In this document: one piece after another, positions 37,699 to 46,557 of the stretch
Numbering within the stretch: the stretch's first letter is position 1
Layout: each line of letters opens with the position of its first letter
NCBI GenBank assembly: GCA_016699635.1
Contig: CP064983.1
Span: 1,736,001-1,800,000 of the forward strand
Length of the DNA: 64,000 nt
Reading direction: 5' to 3'
Source of the DNA: Bacteroidota bacterium
GTDB lineage: Bacteria > Bacteroidota > Bacteroidia > AKYH767-A > OLB10
The notes under the pieces: generated by a model
Told to the model about the DNA's origin: nothing
What the model saw: only the letters and a program-made list of their open reading frames with translations
Database searches by the model: none
Translations under genes and position numbers: made by a program

Positions 37699-37806
37699 TC
37701 AGCCGTTAAATAAATTTTTTACTTCAGCAATTTTCCTGCGTGAGATTTCCACACGGGTTTCATCCTGAAGAATAGGAAGATGGTCACTGTTCAGGGCTTT
37801 TAATTT
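37699..37806 (-). pseudogene. LytTR DNA-binding domain remnant
   Basis: On the minus strand the frame KLKALNSDHLPILQDETR then VEISRRKIAEVKNLFNG and stop reads as the last about 36 residues of a LytTR response regulator. It runs straight into the dispersed repeat unit at 37809, so the upstream part of the gene is gone. The stop is one base past the neighbouring gene. Confidence 0.55.
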
Positions 37807-37808
37807 CA

Positions 37809-37972
37809 GGTTGCGCAGCCCCTGACAGTGTGATTTAAATTTCAACACTCAAAACATTCAAAACTTTCCAAACCTTCGAAACATACTTTGAAATAATAAA
37901 AAAACATTGAAGGGTTAATACGTTTTTGAATCCGTTTCATAGTCACCGCGAAGGGGCGGGAGACTATGAAAC
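37809..37972. repeat. Dispersed repeat unit, first of a tandem pair
   Basis: Body 'gcagcccctgacagtgtgat' to 'gaagggttaatacg', then the palindrome GTTTCATAGTC (37934-37944) / GACTATGAAAC (37962-37972). It is nearly identical to the following unit. Confidence 0.88.
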
Positions 37973-37980
37973 TACAAAAA

Positions 37981-38137
37981 CACTGCCCTTGACAGTGTGA
38001 TTTAAATTTCAACCTTCTAAACTTTACAACTTTCCAAACCTTCGAAACATACTTTGAAATAATAAAAAAACATTGAATGGTTAATATGCTTTGAATCCGT
38101 TTCATAGTCACAACGAAGGGGCGGGAGACTATGAAAC
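37981..38137. repeat. Dispersed repeat unit, second of a tandem pair
   Basis: Same unit as at 37809, ending in the palindrome GTTTCATAGTC (38099-38109) / GACTATGAAAC (38127-38137). The inner core is 'acaacgaaggggcgggag', with inner stem weakened. It abuts the IS end 24 bases later. Confidence 0.88.
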
Positions 38138-38160
38138 TACAAAAGTAAAGATTATGGAAG

Positions 38161-38273
38161 AATTATTAACGAAAAATTCCTACTATTGTAAACCCAATTC
38201 AGGACTAAAAATAAATTGTAAACTTATATCAGGATTAATTAATTAAACTGTAAACTTTTTTCAGGACGAGTCA
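38161..38273 (+). repeat. IS right-end sequence, second copy
   Basis: Near-identical to 3670-3782, including the three TGTAAAC...TCAGGA iterations and the GACGAGTCA end. No transposase coding remains here. Confidence 0.7.
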
Positions 38274-38463
38274 GTGCTGCATTTCGCTCAAATCATCCCA
38301 CAACCAAAAAATGCACCACACAATTTTTCTCCTCCGCACCCTATCCACATGCCCAATCTCATTAATTGAAATTATTCCCTTATCACCGCTACCTTCCTAC
38401 TCACCCTTTTCCCATCACTCGTTATCACACAATTATAAACCACATTGCAAAATGTAAGCATCT
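38274..38463. other. Intergenic remnant region
   Basis: No intact gene. A minus-strand frame at about 38389-38456 reads NVVYNCVITSDGKRVSRKVAVIRE and stop, which looks like the last strand of a decayed surface-protein C-terminal domain. It lies just downstream of a T9SS gene. Confidence 0.35.
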
Positions 38464-40008
38464 TTATTCTTTTACTAACTTTAATACGATAGATATTTTG
38501 CTTTCCCAAACAACGCTGCAAAAGTATATCCCAGAAGCAAGCGATGAAATATTTAATTGTTTTGCATTTTCGAGAGGAGAAGTTGAAAAAGTACGAACAA
38601 GATTTCCGCTTGAATCATGTAATTTAATTATTCCTGAAACTTTTTGCAACGGAAACTGAATAGAATAAATTCCATTGGAAATAGTAGGAAGTATCTGGAT
38701 CGGCACTAAAGAAATTTGATTCTCAATTCCAGTGCATGCTGAAAGTATTCTATAACCCGTTACTATACAGCCACCACTTCCGGTGGCCGAAAACCAATAA
38801 CTGCCCGGAGCGTTTACTGTTATTGATGAAGTAGTAGCTCCTGTATTCCAAAGGTAATTGGTTAATCCGTTAGGTGCATTTAGCATAAGAGAGCTTCCTG
38901 CACATAATACAGAGTCATTGCCTATATTTACAAAACCTGGATTCCCTGTAAATGTCTTAAACCCCTCAATATTTGGTGCTGAATAAATGGTATCATGACT
39001 TGCCCAAATAGAGGTCATATAAACATTTCCTTGTAGGGCTTGCGTAAACCAACAAGTGGCGATGCCGGTTGAAATATCAATCTGGGCTATGCAGTATCTG
39101 TTTAATCCTCCTAATACAACGGAATTACCCCCCACCCATAAAGTGTTTCCCTGCAAGGTAAGTGCATCAATTAAGGAGTTGCTGCAATATATATTTTTGC
39201 TGGTAACAAAACCAGATGTATCAATTTCAGCTATCCCTTTTCTTGTCAAACCATCAATAGCGCTGAAATTACCTGATACATATAATTTTCCATTCTGAGC
39301 CGCTATTTGATTCAAATAATCGGAATTGCTAAAGCTAAAGGAAAAAGTAGTATCAATGATTCCGGTAAGCATATCAAACCGGCACAGGTTTTTAATTGTA
39401 GAATTAGTTAAATAATGGTTAAACCATCCTGCTGCATAAATATAATTTCCTGAAGATATTAATTCACATTTATTTACATTAAAATTGCTGCTAACCCATA
39501 TAGTATCCAATAATAGCGTATTTAAATCAAATCGTCTGACCGCATCAACACTTCCAAAAATATCGCTTGCAGTAAAATAAACAAAATTTCCTGCATTATA
39601 TAAACCGTATCTTCCAATTCCAATTAAATTTAACGGGATAGAGTTAAGGTTTAGTAAGTTTCCGCTTTGTAAATCATAAACAGCTATACGATCAATCAAA
39701 CTCCCTGAGATGCTTGAAAAATCTCCTAAAACAACCAATTTTGAATTACAAATTATCATTTTCGTAACTTGTGCATTGGGTACAGGATTCCATGGCAATA
39801 TAGCGCCTGTATTTGCATCAATTGCAGCAAGGTATGGACGGGCACTCGTTCCTACTGTATCAAATTCTCCTCCAATATAAATCGTATTGTTATATCGTAC
39901 AATACAATTTACACGGTCGTTAGCTGTGGGAATATTGGGCTGAACAGTTTGTGAGTTCACTTTTACAGAAAGAATAAGTAATGCAAAAACGGTTACATAA
40001 TTTTTCAT
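38464..40008 (-). CDS. T9SS-sorted beta-propeller-like secreted protein
   Basis: About 514 residues from the ATG at 40008 (MKNYVTVFALLILSVKVNSQ signal peptide); a longer frame upstream lacks support. Repeated blade-like units contain NTIYIGGEFDTVG, NSKLVVLGDFSSISG, GKLYVSGNFSAIDG and NTLWVGGNSVVLGG, each about 45-50 residues. Near residue 400 an Ig-like/PKD-like stretch (PNGLTNYLWNTGATTSSITVNAPGSYWFS) precedes a type A sorting domain ending in SLASGIYFCSVVWESKISIVLKLVKE. Probably surface-exposed; ligand unknown. Confidence 0.8.
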   Translation of the reverse strand: MKNYVTVFALLILSVKVNSQTVQPNIPTANDRVNCIVRYNNTIYIGGEFDTVGTSARPYLAAIDANTGAILPWNPVPNAQVTKMIICNSKLVVLGDFSSISGSLIDRIAVYDLQSGNLLNLNSIPLNLIGIGRYGLYNAGNFVYFTASDIFGSVDAVRRFDLNTLLLDTIWVSSNFNVNKCELISSGNYIYAAGWFNHYLTNSTIKNLCRFDMLTGIIDTTFSFSFSNSDYLNQIAAQNGKLYVSGNFSAIDGLTRKGIAEIDTSGFVTSKNIYCSNSLIDALTLQGNTLWVGGNSVVLGGLNRYCIAQIDISTGIATCWFTQALQGNVYMTSIWASHDTIYSAPNIEGFKTFTGNPGFVNIGNDSVLCAGSSLMLNAPNGLTNYLWNTGATTSSITVNAPGSYWFSATGSGGCIVTGYRILSACTGIENQISLVPIQILPTISNGIYSIQFPLQKVSGIIKLHDSSGNLVRTFSTSPLENAKQLNISSLASGIYFCSVVWESKISIVLKLVKE

Positions 40009-40323
40009 TGAATTTGTTTTTTTATTGTTATTGTACAATATCGTCCTAAATAAAAAAGATAGAGTAGTAATAAAGTAACTCAAAGTTATCTTTGAGGTTG
40101 AACAACAATAATACTTCTCTGATGACAAATCTAAGTTTATTTTCCCTACTTTCAAAGTCTCCCTCATTTGAGAGGACTTTGAAATAATAAAAAAAACATT
40201 GAAGGGTAAATACGTTTTGAATCCGTTTCATAGTCACCGCGAAGGGGCGGGAGACTATGAAACTATAATGTATTTGATAGTTCTATTGTTTTGCAATAAA
40301 ATTAACCTCTCATAAAAATAATT
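40009..40323. other. Repeat-containing intergenic region
   Basis: About 315 bases with no gene. It holds the start-side leader of the T9SS gene and the repeat copy at 40150-40263. Confidence 0.6.
40150..40263. repeat. Dispersed repeat unit, double-palindrome copy
   Basis: Two nested hairpins in one copy. TTTCAAAGTC (40150-40159) pairs with GACTTTGAAA (40175-40184), with inner CCTC/GAGG. GTTTCATAGTC (40225-40235) pairs with GACTATGAAAC (40253-40263). The body 'ataataaaaaaaacattgaagggtaaatacg' lies between them. Confidence 0.85.
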
Positions 40324-40806
40324 TTACAACCACCTTCTTACTTTCTTTTTATAATTTTCATATTCCTGTTCGAATTCAATTGCCAAATATGATTCTTCGC
40401 GTTTGATAATGTATTCCTGAACAATTAAAATTAGTATAGGAAACAGAATAATATTCCACCAGTTGCCAATGAAAATAGTCACGCCTAAATAAACAATTGC
40501 TAATCCTACATACATCGGATTTCTTGTAATGGCAAAAATGCCTGTTGTTTGTAATGAAGATGCCGGTTTAATCAGAATTATGGTGTTTTTGGTAATAAAA
40601 AACTGCCTTAAACTTCTGAACAGGAAAAACAGCGCTGTGATAAAAAGGATTATACCGAGTGATTTTATTACTAATGTATGCAATGCCGAATCAAGAATAG
40701 GAACTTTCTTCTGTATATATACGGCAGCTACAAAAATTAAAACATAGAATAATGGCGGTGGTATGTAAACACCCGGACCTTTTGATGTATCAACCTGTTT
40801 GTTCAT
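40324..40806 (-). CDS. Isoprenylcysteine carboxylmethyltransferase-like (PEMT/ICMT) membrane protein
   Basis: 160 residues with about four to five hydrophobic segments and the C-terminal methyltransferase signature GIFAITRNPMYVGLAIVYLGVTIFIGNWW...EEYIIKREE.YL, ending EQEYENYKKKVRRW. This matches the ICMT/PEMT superfamily of SAM-dependent integral-membrane methyltransferases. Bacterial members have mostly unknown substrates, such as lipids or small molecules. Same strand as the DUF1003 gene upstream with 35 bases between. Confidence 0.78.
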   Translation of the reverse strand: MNKQVDTSKGPGVYIPPPLFYVLIFVAAVYIQKKVPILDSALHTLVIKSLGIILFITALFFLFRSLRQFFITKNTIILIKPASSLQTTGIFAITRNPMYVGLAIVYLGVTIFIGNWWNIILFPILILIVQEYIIKREESYLAIEFEQEYENYKKKVRRWL

Positions 40807-40841
40807 TGTGCTGTTGTGTTTTTCAATGTTAAATCATTATA

Positions 40842-41558
40842 TCATTCTTGTTTTTTAATATTAACATAATTGATTTTTAGTTGTTTCATTAAATCTTCCA
40901 GATAGTCAATCTGCACTTCCTGTATTTCTAATAATTTTTTGTTTTGATGTACTAATAAGTGATCTATTTTTTCACTTAGCAGTTTTATTTCAAGTTCTGC
41001 TTTAAGATTAATTTTATAGTCATGCTCTCCTCTTTGTCTGTCTTTTTGTTCCTGCCTGTTTTGGCTCATCATTATTATAGGTGCTTGTATGGCTGCCAGA
41101 CAAGAAAGTATTAAGTTTAATAGGATAAATGGGTAAGGGTCAAATGGCTTACTTTTAAGTAACCAAATGTTTATGATTATCCACAAAAGCAGAAAAAAGA
41201 AAAACGAAAGAATAAATGTCCAGCTTCCACCAAAAGAAGCAATTTTATCAGCAAGTTTTTGACCCATTGTGAGTTTGGCTTCAATTTCATCCTGAATATT
41301 TTCAGAAAGAATAGAATTGTCGCGAATGGCTTGCATTACATCTAAATCAATCGTAGCTATTTCGCCTTTTTCCTGTTCAACAAGTTTGGTCAGATAAAGT
41401 CTTCTGTACTTATTCAATTCATCAATTGAAATAATACTATTTGCATCGAAGTTTGGGAAGTCACTTTTTATCAAAAGAAAAATTCCTTCTCTGATTTCCT
41501 GACCTTTTACAATTTCACCTTTTGAAATTACTTTATTTGATATATAACTTAACGGCAT
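40842..41558 (-). CDS. DUF1003 membrane protein
   Basis: 238 residues. The DUF1003 core lies at about residues 90-190: TMGQKLADKIASFGGSWTFI, then two membrane helices (FILSFFFFLLLWIIINIWLL and FILLNLILSCLAAIQAPIIMMSQNRQ) and the conserved basic stretch RQEQKDRQRGEHDYKINLKAELEI. A long helical, probably coiled-coil C-terminus follows. Function is unknown. The N-terminal 80 residues are not recognised. Confidence 0.83.
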   Translation of the reverse strand: MPLSYISNKVISKGEIVKGQEIREGIFLLIKSDFPNFDANSIISIDELNKYRRLYLTKLVEQEKGEIATIDLDVMQAIRDNSILSENIQDEIEAKLTMGQKLADKIASFGGSWTFILSFFFFLLLWIIINIWLLKSKPFDPYPFILLNLILSCLAAIQAPIIMMSQNRQEQKDRQRGEHDYKINLKAELEIKLLSEKIDHLLVHQNKKLLEIQEVQIDYLEDLMKQLKINYVNIKKQE

Positions 41559-41655
41559 TTTATATTCATTAAATGAAATTATTCTTTTTTCTTAATGTAA
41601 AAGTATTTGTTTTAAGACATCAAACTTTCAATACAATTATATTTTAATGAATACA

Positions 41656-42987
41656 TCAATCAATGATAAAGAATTTTTCAGCACTTCCATCACTGAATAT
41701 TTTTATTAAAGGGGTGTTTGTTTTTAATGGTGATTCACGTCCCAATAAATCTATAATTTTTATAACCTTTCTTTTAATGTCAGTTGTTGTCTCAGCTATA
41801 CCTGTTGTCAGGCAGGCTGGGGAATAACCCGATGATGCATTTAATGAAAGTGCATAGTTGTAAAGTTGATCACAGATGTTTAGTCCGTTGCCTTCGCCAT
41901 TGCTTAAAACACAAAGCCCTATTTTGTTTACAGGGTCGAGGTATATTTCAGTTGAAACACCACTTTCGCCACCATTATGTCCCCACACCCAGGCAGAACC
42001 ACCATTATAATACAACACTTCTTTATACCAGTTTAAACCCTGACGTGTGTTGAGTGATGGAAACTGTACTGTCCACATCTGATTGATGGATGCAGGCGAT
42101 AAAATTGAATTTGTACCAAATGTTCCACCATTTAAATAGGCAATCATAAAATTGGCTAAGTCAGTAACATTGCTTCGCAGTTGCCCGTCAGGATAATCGG
42201 CAAAACCATACTGCGGATAGGCAACATAATTATTTCCTGAATAATGATATGGGATGGCAACATCGTTTGGATTAAAATTAGAATAATACCATCTTGTTTT
42301 ATTCATGCAAAGTTTGTTAAAGATGTTTATGTTGCAATATTGATCAAACGGTATTCCACTTGCGCGTTCAACCAAATATCCGTTTAATGCTGTTGCTATG
42401 TTTGAGTATTGAAACACACTTCCGGGAGCAGTTGCAAGAAAATTTGCTGATGCATTATAATCGCTTCCGCTGGTAGAAAAATAGCGCTGCATACAATCAT
42501 CTAAAGTTATTGTAGGGTCGGGATAACCATAGTAGCCAACCATAGCCGCCCAGTTATCCTGTATGGATGAAGTATGTGTCATCAGCTGGCGGAATGAAAT
42601 AGTGTCGTTGGGATAACCGGGTATTTGTAACAGCCAAGGTAAATATTGATTGACATCTCCATCAAGATTTATCACATTGTTTTCGTACAACTGCATGGCA
42701 GCAGTGCCTGTAAAAACTTTTGATACAGATGCCATTAAAAAAACAGTTGTGTCGCTAACGGGGATAGTATTTGCAACATCGGCAAATCCATAAGAGTTAA
42801 TCCAAACAATTTTATCATCCTTAACAATCACGGTTGAAACACCCGGGAAATGTTGTGTATTCATTTCGCTCTGAATAAAAGCATCAACAGAAGTGCTTGG
42901 ATTGGGATTAGACTGACTAAAAGCAGGTAAAACAACGGTTAAGAAAACAATGATGAATCCTTGTATCTTAACTATTCGCTTAGTCAC
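41656..42987 (-). CDS. Serine hydrolase, class C beta-lactamase family, with sorting-like tail
   Basis: 443 residues with signal peptide. The catalytic Ser-Lys is in MASVSKVFTGTAAMQL, Tyr-x-Asn in VFQYSNIATALNGYLVE, and the third motif in WVWGHNGGESGVSTEIY (HNG in place of KTG), the arrangement of DD-peptidase/esterase-like beta-lactamase-C proteins. After the catalytic domain the last about 45 residues are the Bacteroidota RKVIKIIDLLGRE...IKIFSDGSAEKFFIID tail, a T9SS-type C-terminal signal. It is probably a secreted esterase or peptidase; true beta-lactamase activity is unlikely. Confidence 0.85.
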   Translation of the reverse strand: MTKRIVKIQGFIIVFLTVVLPAFSQSNPNPSTSVDAFIQSEMNTQHFPGVSTVIVKDDKIVWINSYGFADVANTIPVSDTTVFLMASVSKVFTGTAAMQLYENNVINLDGDVNQYLPWLLQIPGYPNDTISFRQLMTHTSSIQDNWAAMVGYYGYPDPTITLDDCMQRYFSTSGSDYNASANFLATAPGSVFQYSNIATALNGYLVERASGIPFDQYCNINIFNKLCMNKTRWYYSNFNPNDVAIPYHYSGNNYVAYPQYGFADYPDGQLRSNVTDLANFMIAYLNGGTFGTNSILSPASINQMWTVQFPSLNTRQGLNWYKEVLYYNGGSAWVWGHNGGESGVSTEIYLDPVNKIGLCVLSNGEGNGLNICDQLYNYALSLNASSGYSPACLTTGIAETTTDIKRKVIKIIDLLGRESPLKTNTPLIKIFSDGSAEKFFIID

Positions 42988-43063
42988 TGTTTTTATATTT
43001 TAAAAGCTTACATAAGCTTTGTGCTTTGCGAATATACGATTGTTACTGTAAACTATTGTTACT

Positions 43064-44647
43064 TTATTCTTGAGTAACAATTAATTTCTTACGGTAACTT
43101 GCTTCACCATTTAATACGTTTACAAAGTAAACTCCGGCTGATATGTTTCTCAGGTTTATTAGTTTTTGTGATTCGTTATTGATAACTTCACAACCAACAA
43201 TTTCTCCAACTGCATTATAAATGTTAACCTTACCGGTAGGAATTAGTTTATCAAACGAAATAGTAAACTGACCGTTTGTAGGGTTGGGTGAAAGCTGATA
43301 TATGAGATTGCTATTTTCTTTTATACTGACAGTGGTATCACCACAAATAAAAACATCAGCAGCAATTGATGGTGTTGAAACCATTATCTGATTTAATATA
43401 GGAAAAGGTGAACCGATTGTTGGACTAAATATATTTACAATTCCCGGCCAATTTGCACTTGATGGTGTATTTGTGAATTGCGTTGTTGAACAGCCTGAAT
43501 TACCAATGCTATCCGTCTTTACAATATAAATATCCTTACCACCAACACCAAAACTTGTTGCATAACCGGCAATAATAAATCCGTTATCAGTTGTGTTTTT
43601 AACAGCAAAGGAGTTGTCTTCATCTGCTCCTCCGTAGTTTTTGCTCCAGAGAATATTTCCTGTTGAATCAATTTTTACGATAGTCATTTTGCTGGCGCTG
43701 CTTGGTGCAACATCACATATTACGGCTGCAAAACCATTATCATGTGTTAAACAACCTGATTGAGAAATAAAGCGTCTTCCGGATTCACCAATGTTTTTCG
43801 ACCAAATGAGATTACCATCACTGTCATATTTTATAATCTTAGCATCAGATTGTCCGATAGCATTATTCCAGGTGTTGCCTGTAGTTATGAAACCATCGTT
43901 TGGTAAAATATTCAGTGAGTAGCTGCCATCATTGTTAATTTCTCCAATAGCCTTCGACCAGATTAATGTTCCGGACGAGCTTGTTTTCATAATGTAATCA
44001 TCAATCAGGCCCGCACCAAAGCCACCTACTGATCCAATTAAAATTAAATCGCCATTAGAAAGTTCAGCAACATCACTGCCATAAAGATATCCTCCAAAAC
44101 TTGACTGCCAAAGCATAGTCCCTGCTACACTAAACTTTGCAAGGACAGTATTGCTTCCTGCAGTTCCGCCAACTGATGCAAGAAGAAGCGTACTATCGAT
44201 AGCCTGCTTTAAATGGATTCTCCAGTTTTTATTCGGTACTGTATAATTTATATTAAAACTGTTGAACCACTGAATATCACCTGATGCATTCAGCTTACAG
44301 CAAAAAATATTTTCATTGCCGTTTCCATTATCGTCATAAATACCGCAAGCATAATATTCACCACTAAATGTTTGTTTAATATCCATAATATAATCATCGT
44401 TGGTGCTGCCAAATGATTTTGTCCATTGCATATTTCCTGTTGCATCAATTTTAAGAACCAAAGCATCCTTGCCTCCGTTTCCCAAATTGGAAGTATAGCC
44501 GCCAATAATGTAGCCGCCATCACTTGTTAAATTAACGGAATAGGCTTCTTCGTCACTGACACTCCCATAAACTTTTTGAAATTTAACCTGAGCTTCTGCC
44601 AGAGAAACAAAGCAAAAATTAGCAATTACGAGTAATAGTTTTTTCAT
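43064..44647 (-). CDS. T9SS-sorted secreted repeat protein
   Basis: 527 residues. A signal peptide (MKKLLLVIANFCFVSLAEAQ) is followed by about eight repeats of roughly 50 residues of the form TSDGGYIIGGYT...G..DALVLKIDATGNMQWTKSFGS, a common Bacteroidota beta-propeller-like repeat. The type A sorting domain is at the end (LIYQLSPNPTNGQFTISF ... ISAGVYFVNVLNGEASYRKKLIVTQE). Probably on the cell surface; substrate unknown. Confidence 0.83.
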   Translation of the reverse strand: MKKLLLVIANFCFVSLAEAQVKFQKVYGSVSDEEAYSVNLTSDGGYIIGGYTSNLGNGGKDALVLKIDATGNMQWTKSFGSTNDDYIMDIKQTFSGEYYACGIYDDNGNGNENIFCCKLNASGDIQWFNSFNINYTVPNKNWRIHLKQAIDSTLLLASVGGTAGSNTVLAKFSVAGTMLWQSSFGGYLYGSDVAELSNGDLILIGSVGGFGAGLIDDYIMKTSSSGTLIWSKAIGEINNDGSYSLNILPNDGFITTGNTWNNAIGQSDAKIIKYDSDGNLIWSKNIGESGRRFISQSGCLTHDNGFAAVICDVAPSSASKMTIVKIDSTGNILWSKNYGGADEDNSFAVKNTTDNGFIIAGYATSFGVGGKDIYIVKTDSIGNSGCSTTQFTNTPSSANWPGIVNIFSPTIGSPFPILNQIMVSTPSIAADVFICGDTTVSIKENSNLIYQLSPNPTNGQFTISFDKLIPTGKVNIYNAVGEIVGCEVINNESQKLINLRNISAGVYFVNVLNGEASYRKKLIVTQE

Positions 44648-44873
44648 ATATTTTATTTGGTATTAATTGTTTTTTTCGGAAAGATAAATTAAAAGTGTTA
44701 CTTAAAAATCTGCAGCAAAATACTGTGAAAGAAATAATAAACCAATAGTTAAAATTATTTTTAATTAGTTGATTTGTATTGCACTCACAATGAATGAGAT
44801 TGTGTTATAAGAATGTAGCACCTTAAAATTTAAATACCTTCGCATCTTTCAAAATAAATTTTATATTACAAGT
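44648..44873. other. Intergenic region upstream of ytxJ
   Basis: AT-rich divergent intergenic sequence. A TACCTTCG string (44835-44842) resembles a -7 element, but no TTTG lies at the right distance. Nothing else is seen. Confidence 0.3.
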
Positions 44874-45212
44874 ATGGGTTTCAAAACTTTGGATAACATA
44901 GCTCAATTGAATGAAATTGACACATTATCAAAAAATAAGAAGCAAATTATATTTAAGCATAGCACCCGATGTTCGGTAAGTACTTTTTCTAAAAAAGTTC
45001 TTTTGTCAGAATTTTCTGATGATATGGAGAAAAAATTTGATGTGTATTATCTCGATTTACTCAATTACAGAGAGGTGAGTAATAAAATTGCAAATCACTA
45101 TGGTGTGTATCATGAGTCACCGCAAATTTTAATTATTTCTGACGGGAAATGTATTTATGATGCTTCACATGATGATGTTTCATTGGCATCAGCATTGGCA
45201 TCGGTCAATTAG
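44874..45212 (+). CDS. ytxJ: Bacillithiol system redox protein YtxJ
   Basis: 112 residues with a thioredoxin-like fold and a single active-site Cys in IIFKHSTRCSVSTFSKKV, followed by VYYLDLLNYREVSNKIANHYGVYHESPQILII. This is the YtxJ (bacilliredoxin-like) family, which reduces bacillithiol-mixed disulfides. Full length. It converges on the phosphatase gene to its right. Confidence 0.88.
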   Translation: MGFKTLDNIAQLNEIDTLSKNKKQIIFKHSTRCSVSTFSKKVLLSEFSDDMEKKFDVYYLDLLNYREVSNKIANHYGVYHESPQILIISDGKCIYDASHDDVSLASALASVN

Positions 45213-45219
45213 GACTAAT

Positions 45220-46554
45220 TTATTGACAGCGAAAACCCAGCAGCAACACATCGTCAACCTGATCGTTTTTGCCGCGCCACTTTTTTAAATAGTCAGTAAA
45301 GAAAGTTAATTGCTCTTTCATGGGTAAGTTATGTTTTTCAAGAAGTAGTTCTTTGAGTTTGCCTGACATGAGCTTTTTATTTTTCTCGCCTCCAAACTGA
45401 TCGGCATAGCCATCAGTAAAAAGATATACAGTGCCTGCATCGTCAAATGAAATGGTTTGATTGATAAATTCCTGTTGTTGCAAAATGTTGTTGCCGCCAA
45501 TAACTATTTTATTCCCTGAAAGTGTTTTAAGTTCATTGCCTGAAATGAACACAAGCGGACGGTAAGCTCCTGCAAATGTAATTTGCTTGGCACTGCAATT
45601 GATATGACATACGGCAATGTCCATTCCTTCGGCAGCATGAGTTTCTGCCTGATTAAGCGAACGCGAAACTTCAATTCGCAACTGATTTAACAATTCTGCA
45701 GGACGGGTAATATTTTTATCTCTGACAAGATGATTGAGCAGCGATATTCCCAACATACTCAGCAATGCACCTGCAACACCGTGACCGGTACAATCTGCTA
45801 CTATAACGATGTGCCCATCTTCAACAGGTTCAATCCAATAAAAATCACCAGCAACAATATCTTTAGGCTGATACAGCACAAAACTTTCTTTAAAGAAGGA
45901 TGCTAATGTTTCTTCAGAGGGAAGGATAGCGCGTTGCAAGTAACTTGCATAGTGAATGGAGTCAAGAATTTCTTTGTTTTTTTCTTCTACCAATAGTTTT
46001 TGCTGTTGCAGTTCGGCAGTTCGTTGTTGAACCTGAGTTTCGAGAAGTTCGTTTTGCTGAAGTATTAATTTTTCTTTTTCTAAAAGTGCATCCAATGCTT
46101 TTTGTTGTGCTTCGGCTTTCTGAAGCAATGCATCATCAAGGTTGCGCGATGCTTCAATTCCTTTTCGAAGCATTTCCATCTCTAAAACAGTTTTTTTGAT
46201 GGTTGCTTCAAGGTCGGCAAGGTCAATTGGTTTGGTAATAAAATCAAAAGCACCACGATTCATTGCAGTACGGATATTGCTCAAATCGGCATAAGCAGAA
46301 ACAACAACAGCTTTAGTAAGAATATTATTCTCTCTGAGTTTTTCAAGTAAAGTCAACCCATCCATCACAGGCATGTTGATGTCTGTAAGCATCAGGTCAT
46401 AGCTGTCATCATTCTTTAATTTTTCTAATGCAATTTTACCATTAGACACATATTCAAATTCAAATTGATTTTCTTTAATCTGCTTTCTGAATTTTTGTCT
46501 GACTAAATCTTCTATGTAAGGCTCGTCATCTACTAATAATATTTTGCTTGGCAT
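45220..46554 (-). CDS. Response regulator-PP2C (SpoIIE/RsbU-like) phosphatase
   Basis: 444 residues. The receiver domain occupies residues 1-125 (LLVDDEPYIED, phosphorylated Asp in DLMLTDINMPVMDG, Lys in FDFITKPIDLADLE). A coiled-coil linker spans residues 125-205 (Gln/Glu/Lys-rich). The SpoIIE phosphatase domain spans residues 215-440 (DIVAGDFYWIEPVEDGHIVIVADCTGHGVAGALLSML, FTDGYADQFGGEKNKK). Such proteins dephosphorylate anti-sigma-factor antagonists or other partner proteins. The second SpoIIE gene ends three bases upstream on the same strand, so both are probably in one operon. Confidence 0.87.
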   Translation of the reverse strand: MPSKILLVDDEPYIEDLVRQKFRKQIKENQFEFEYVSNGKIALEKLKNDDSYDLMLTDINMPVMDGLTLLEKLRENNILTKAVVVSAYADLSNIRTAMNRGAFDFITKPIDLADLEATIKKTVLEMEMLRKGIEASRNLDDALLQKAEAQQKALDALLEKEKLILQQNELLETQVQQRTAELQQQKLLVEEKNKEILDSIHYASYLQRAILPSEETLASFFKESFVLYQPKDIVAGDFYWIEPVEDGHIVIVADCTGHGVAGALLSMLGISLLNHLVRDKNITRPAELLNQLRIEVSRSLNQAETHAAEGMDIAVCHINCSAKQITFAGAYRPLVFISGNELKTLSGNKIVIGGNNILQQQEFINQTISFDDAGTVYLFTDGYADQFGGEKNKKLMSGKLKELLLEKHNLPMKEQLTFFTDYLKKWRGKNDQVDDVLLLGFRCQ

Positions 46555-46557
46555 AAG

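Noticed and set aside
37842..38111. Minus-strand 89-codon frame across the repeat pair
   Set aside because: It is the tandem dispersed repeat read through; the same peptide pattern recurs only because the DNA repeats.
28981..40263. Possible CRISPR array from the repeated palindromes
   Set aside because: Copies are irregularly spaced, lie in a larger repeat body and have no unique spacers of equal size or cas genes.
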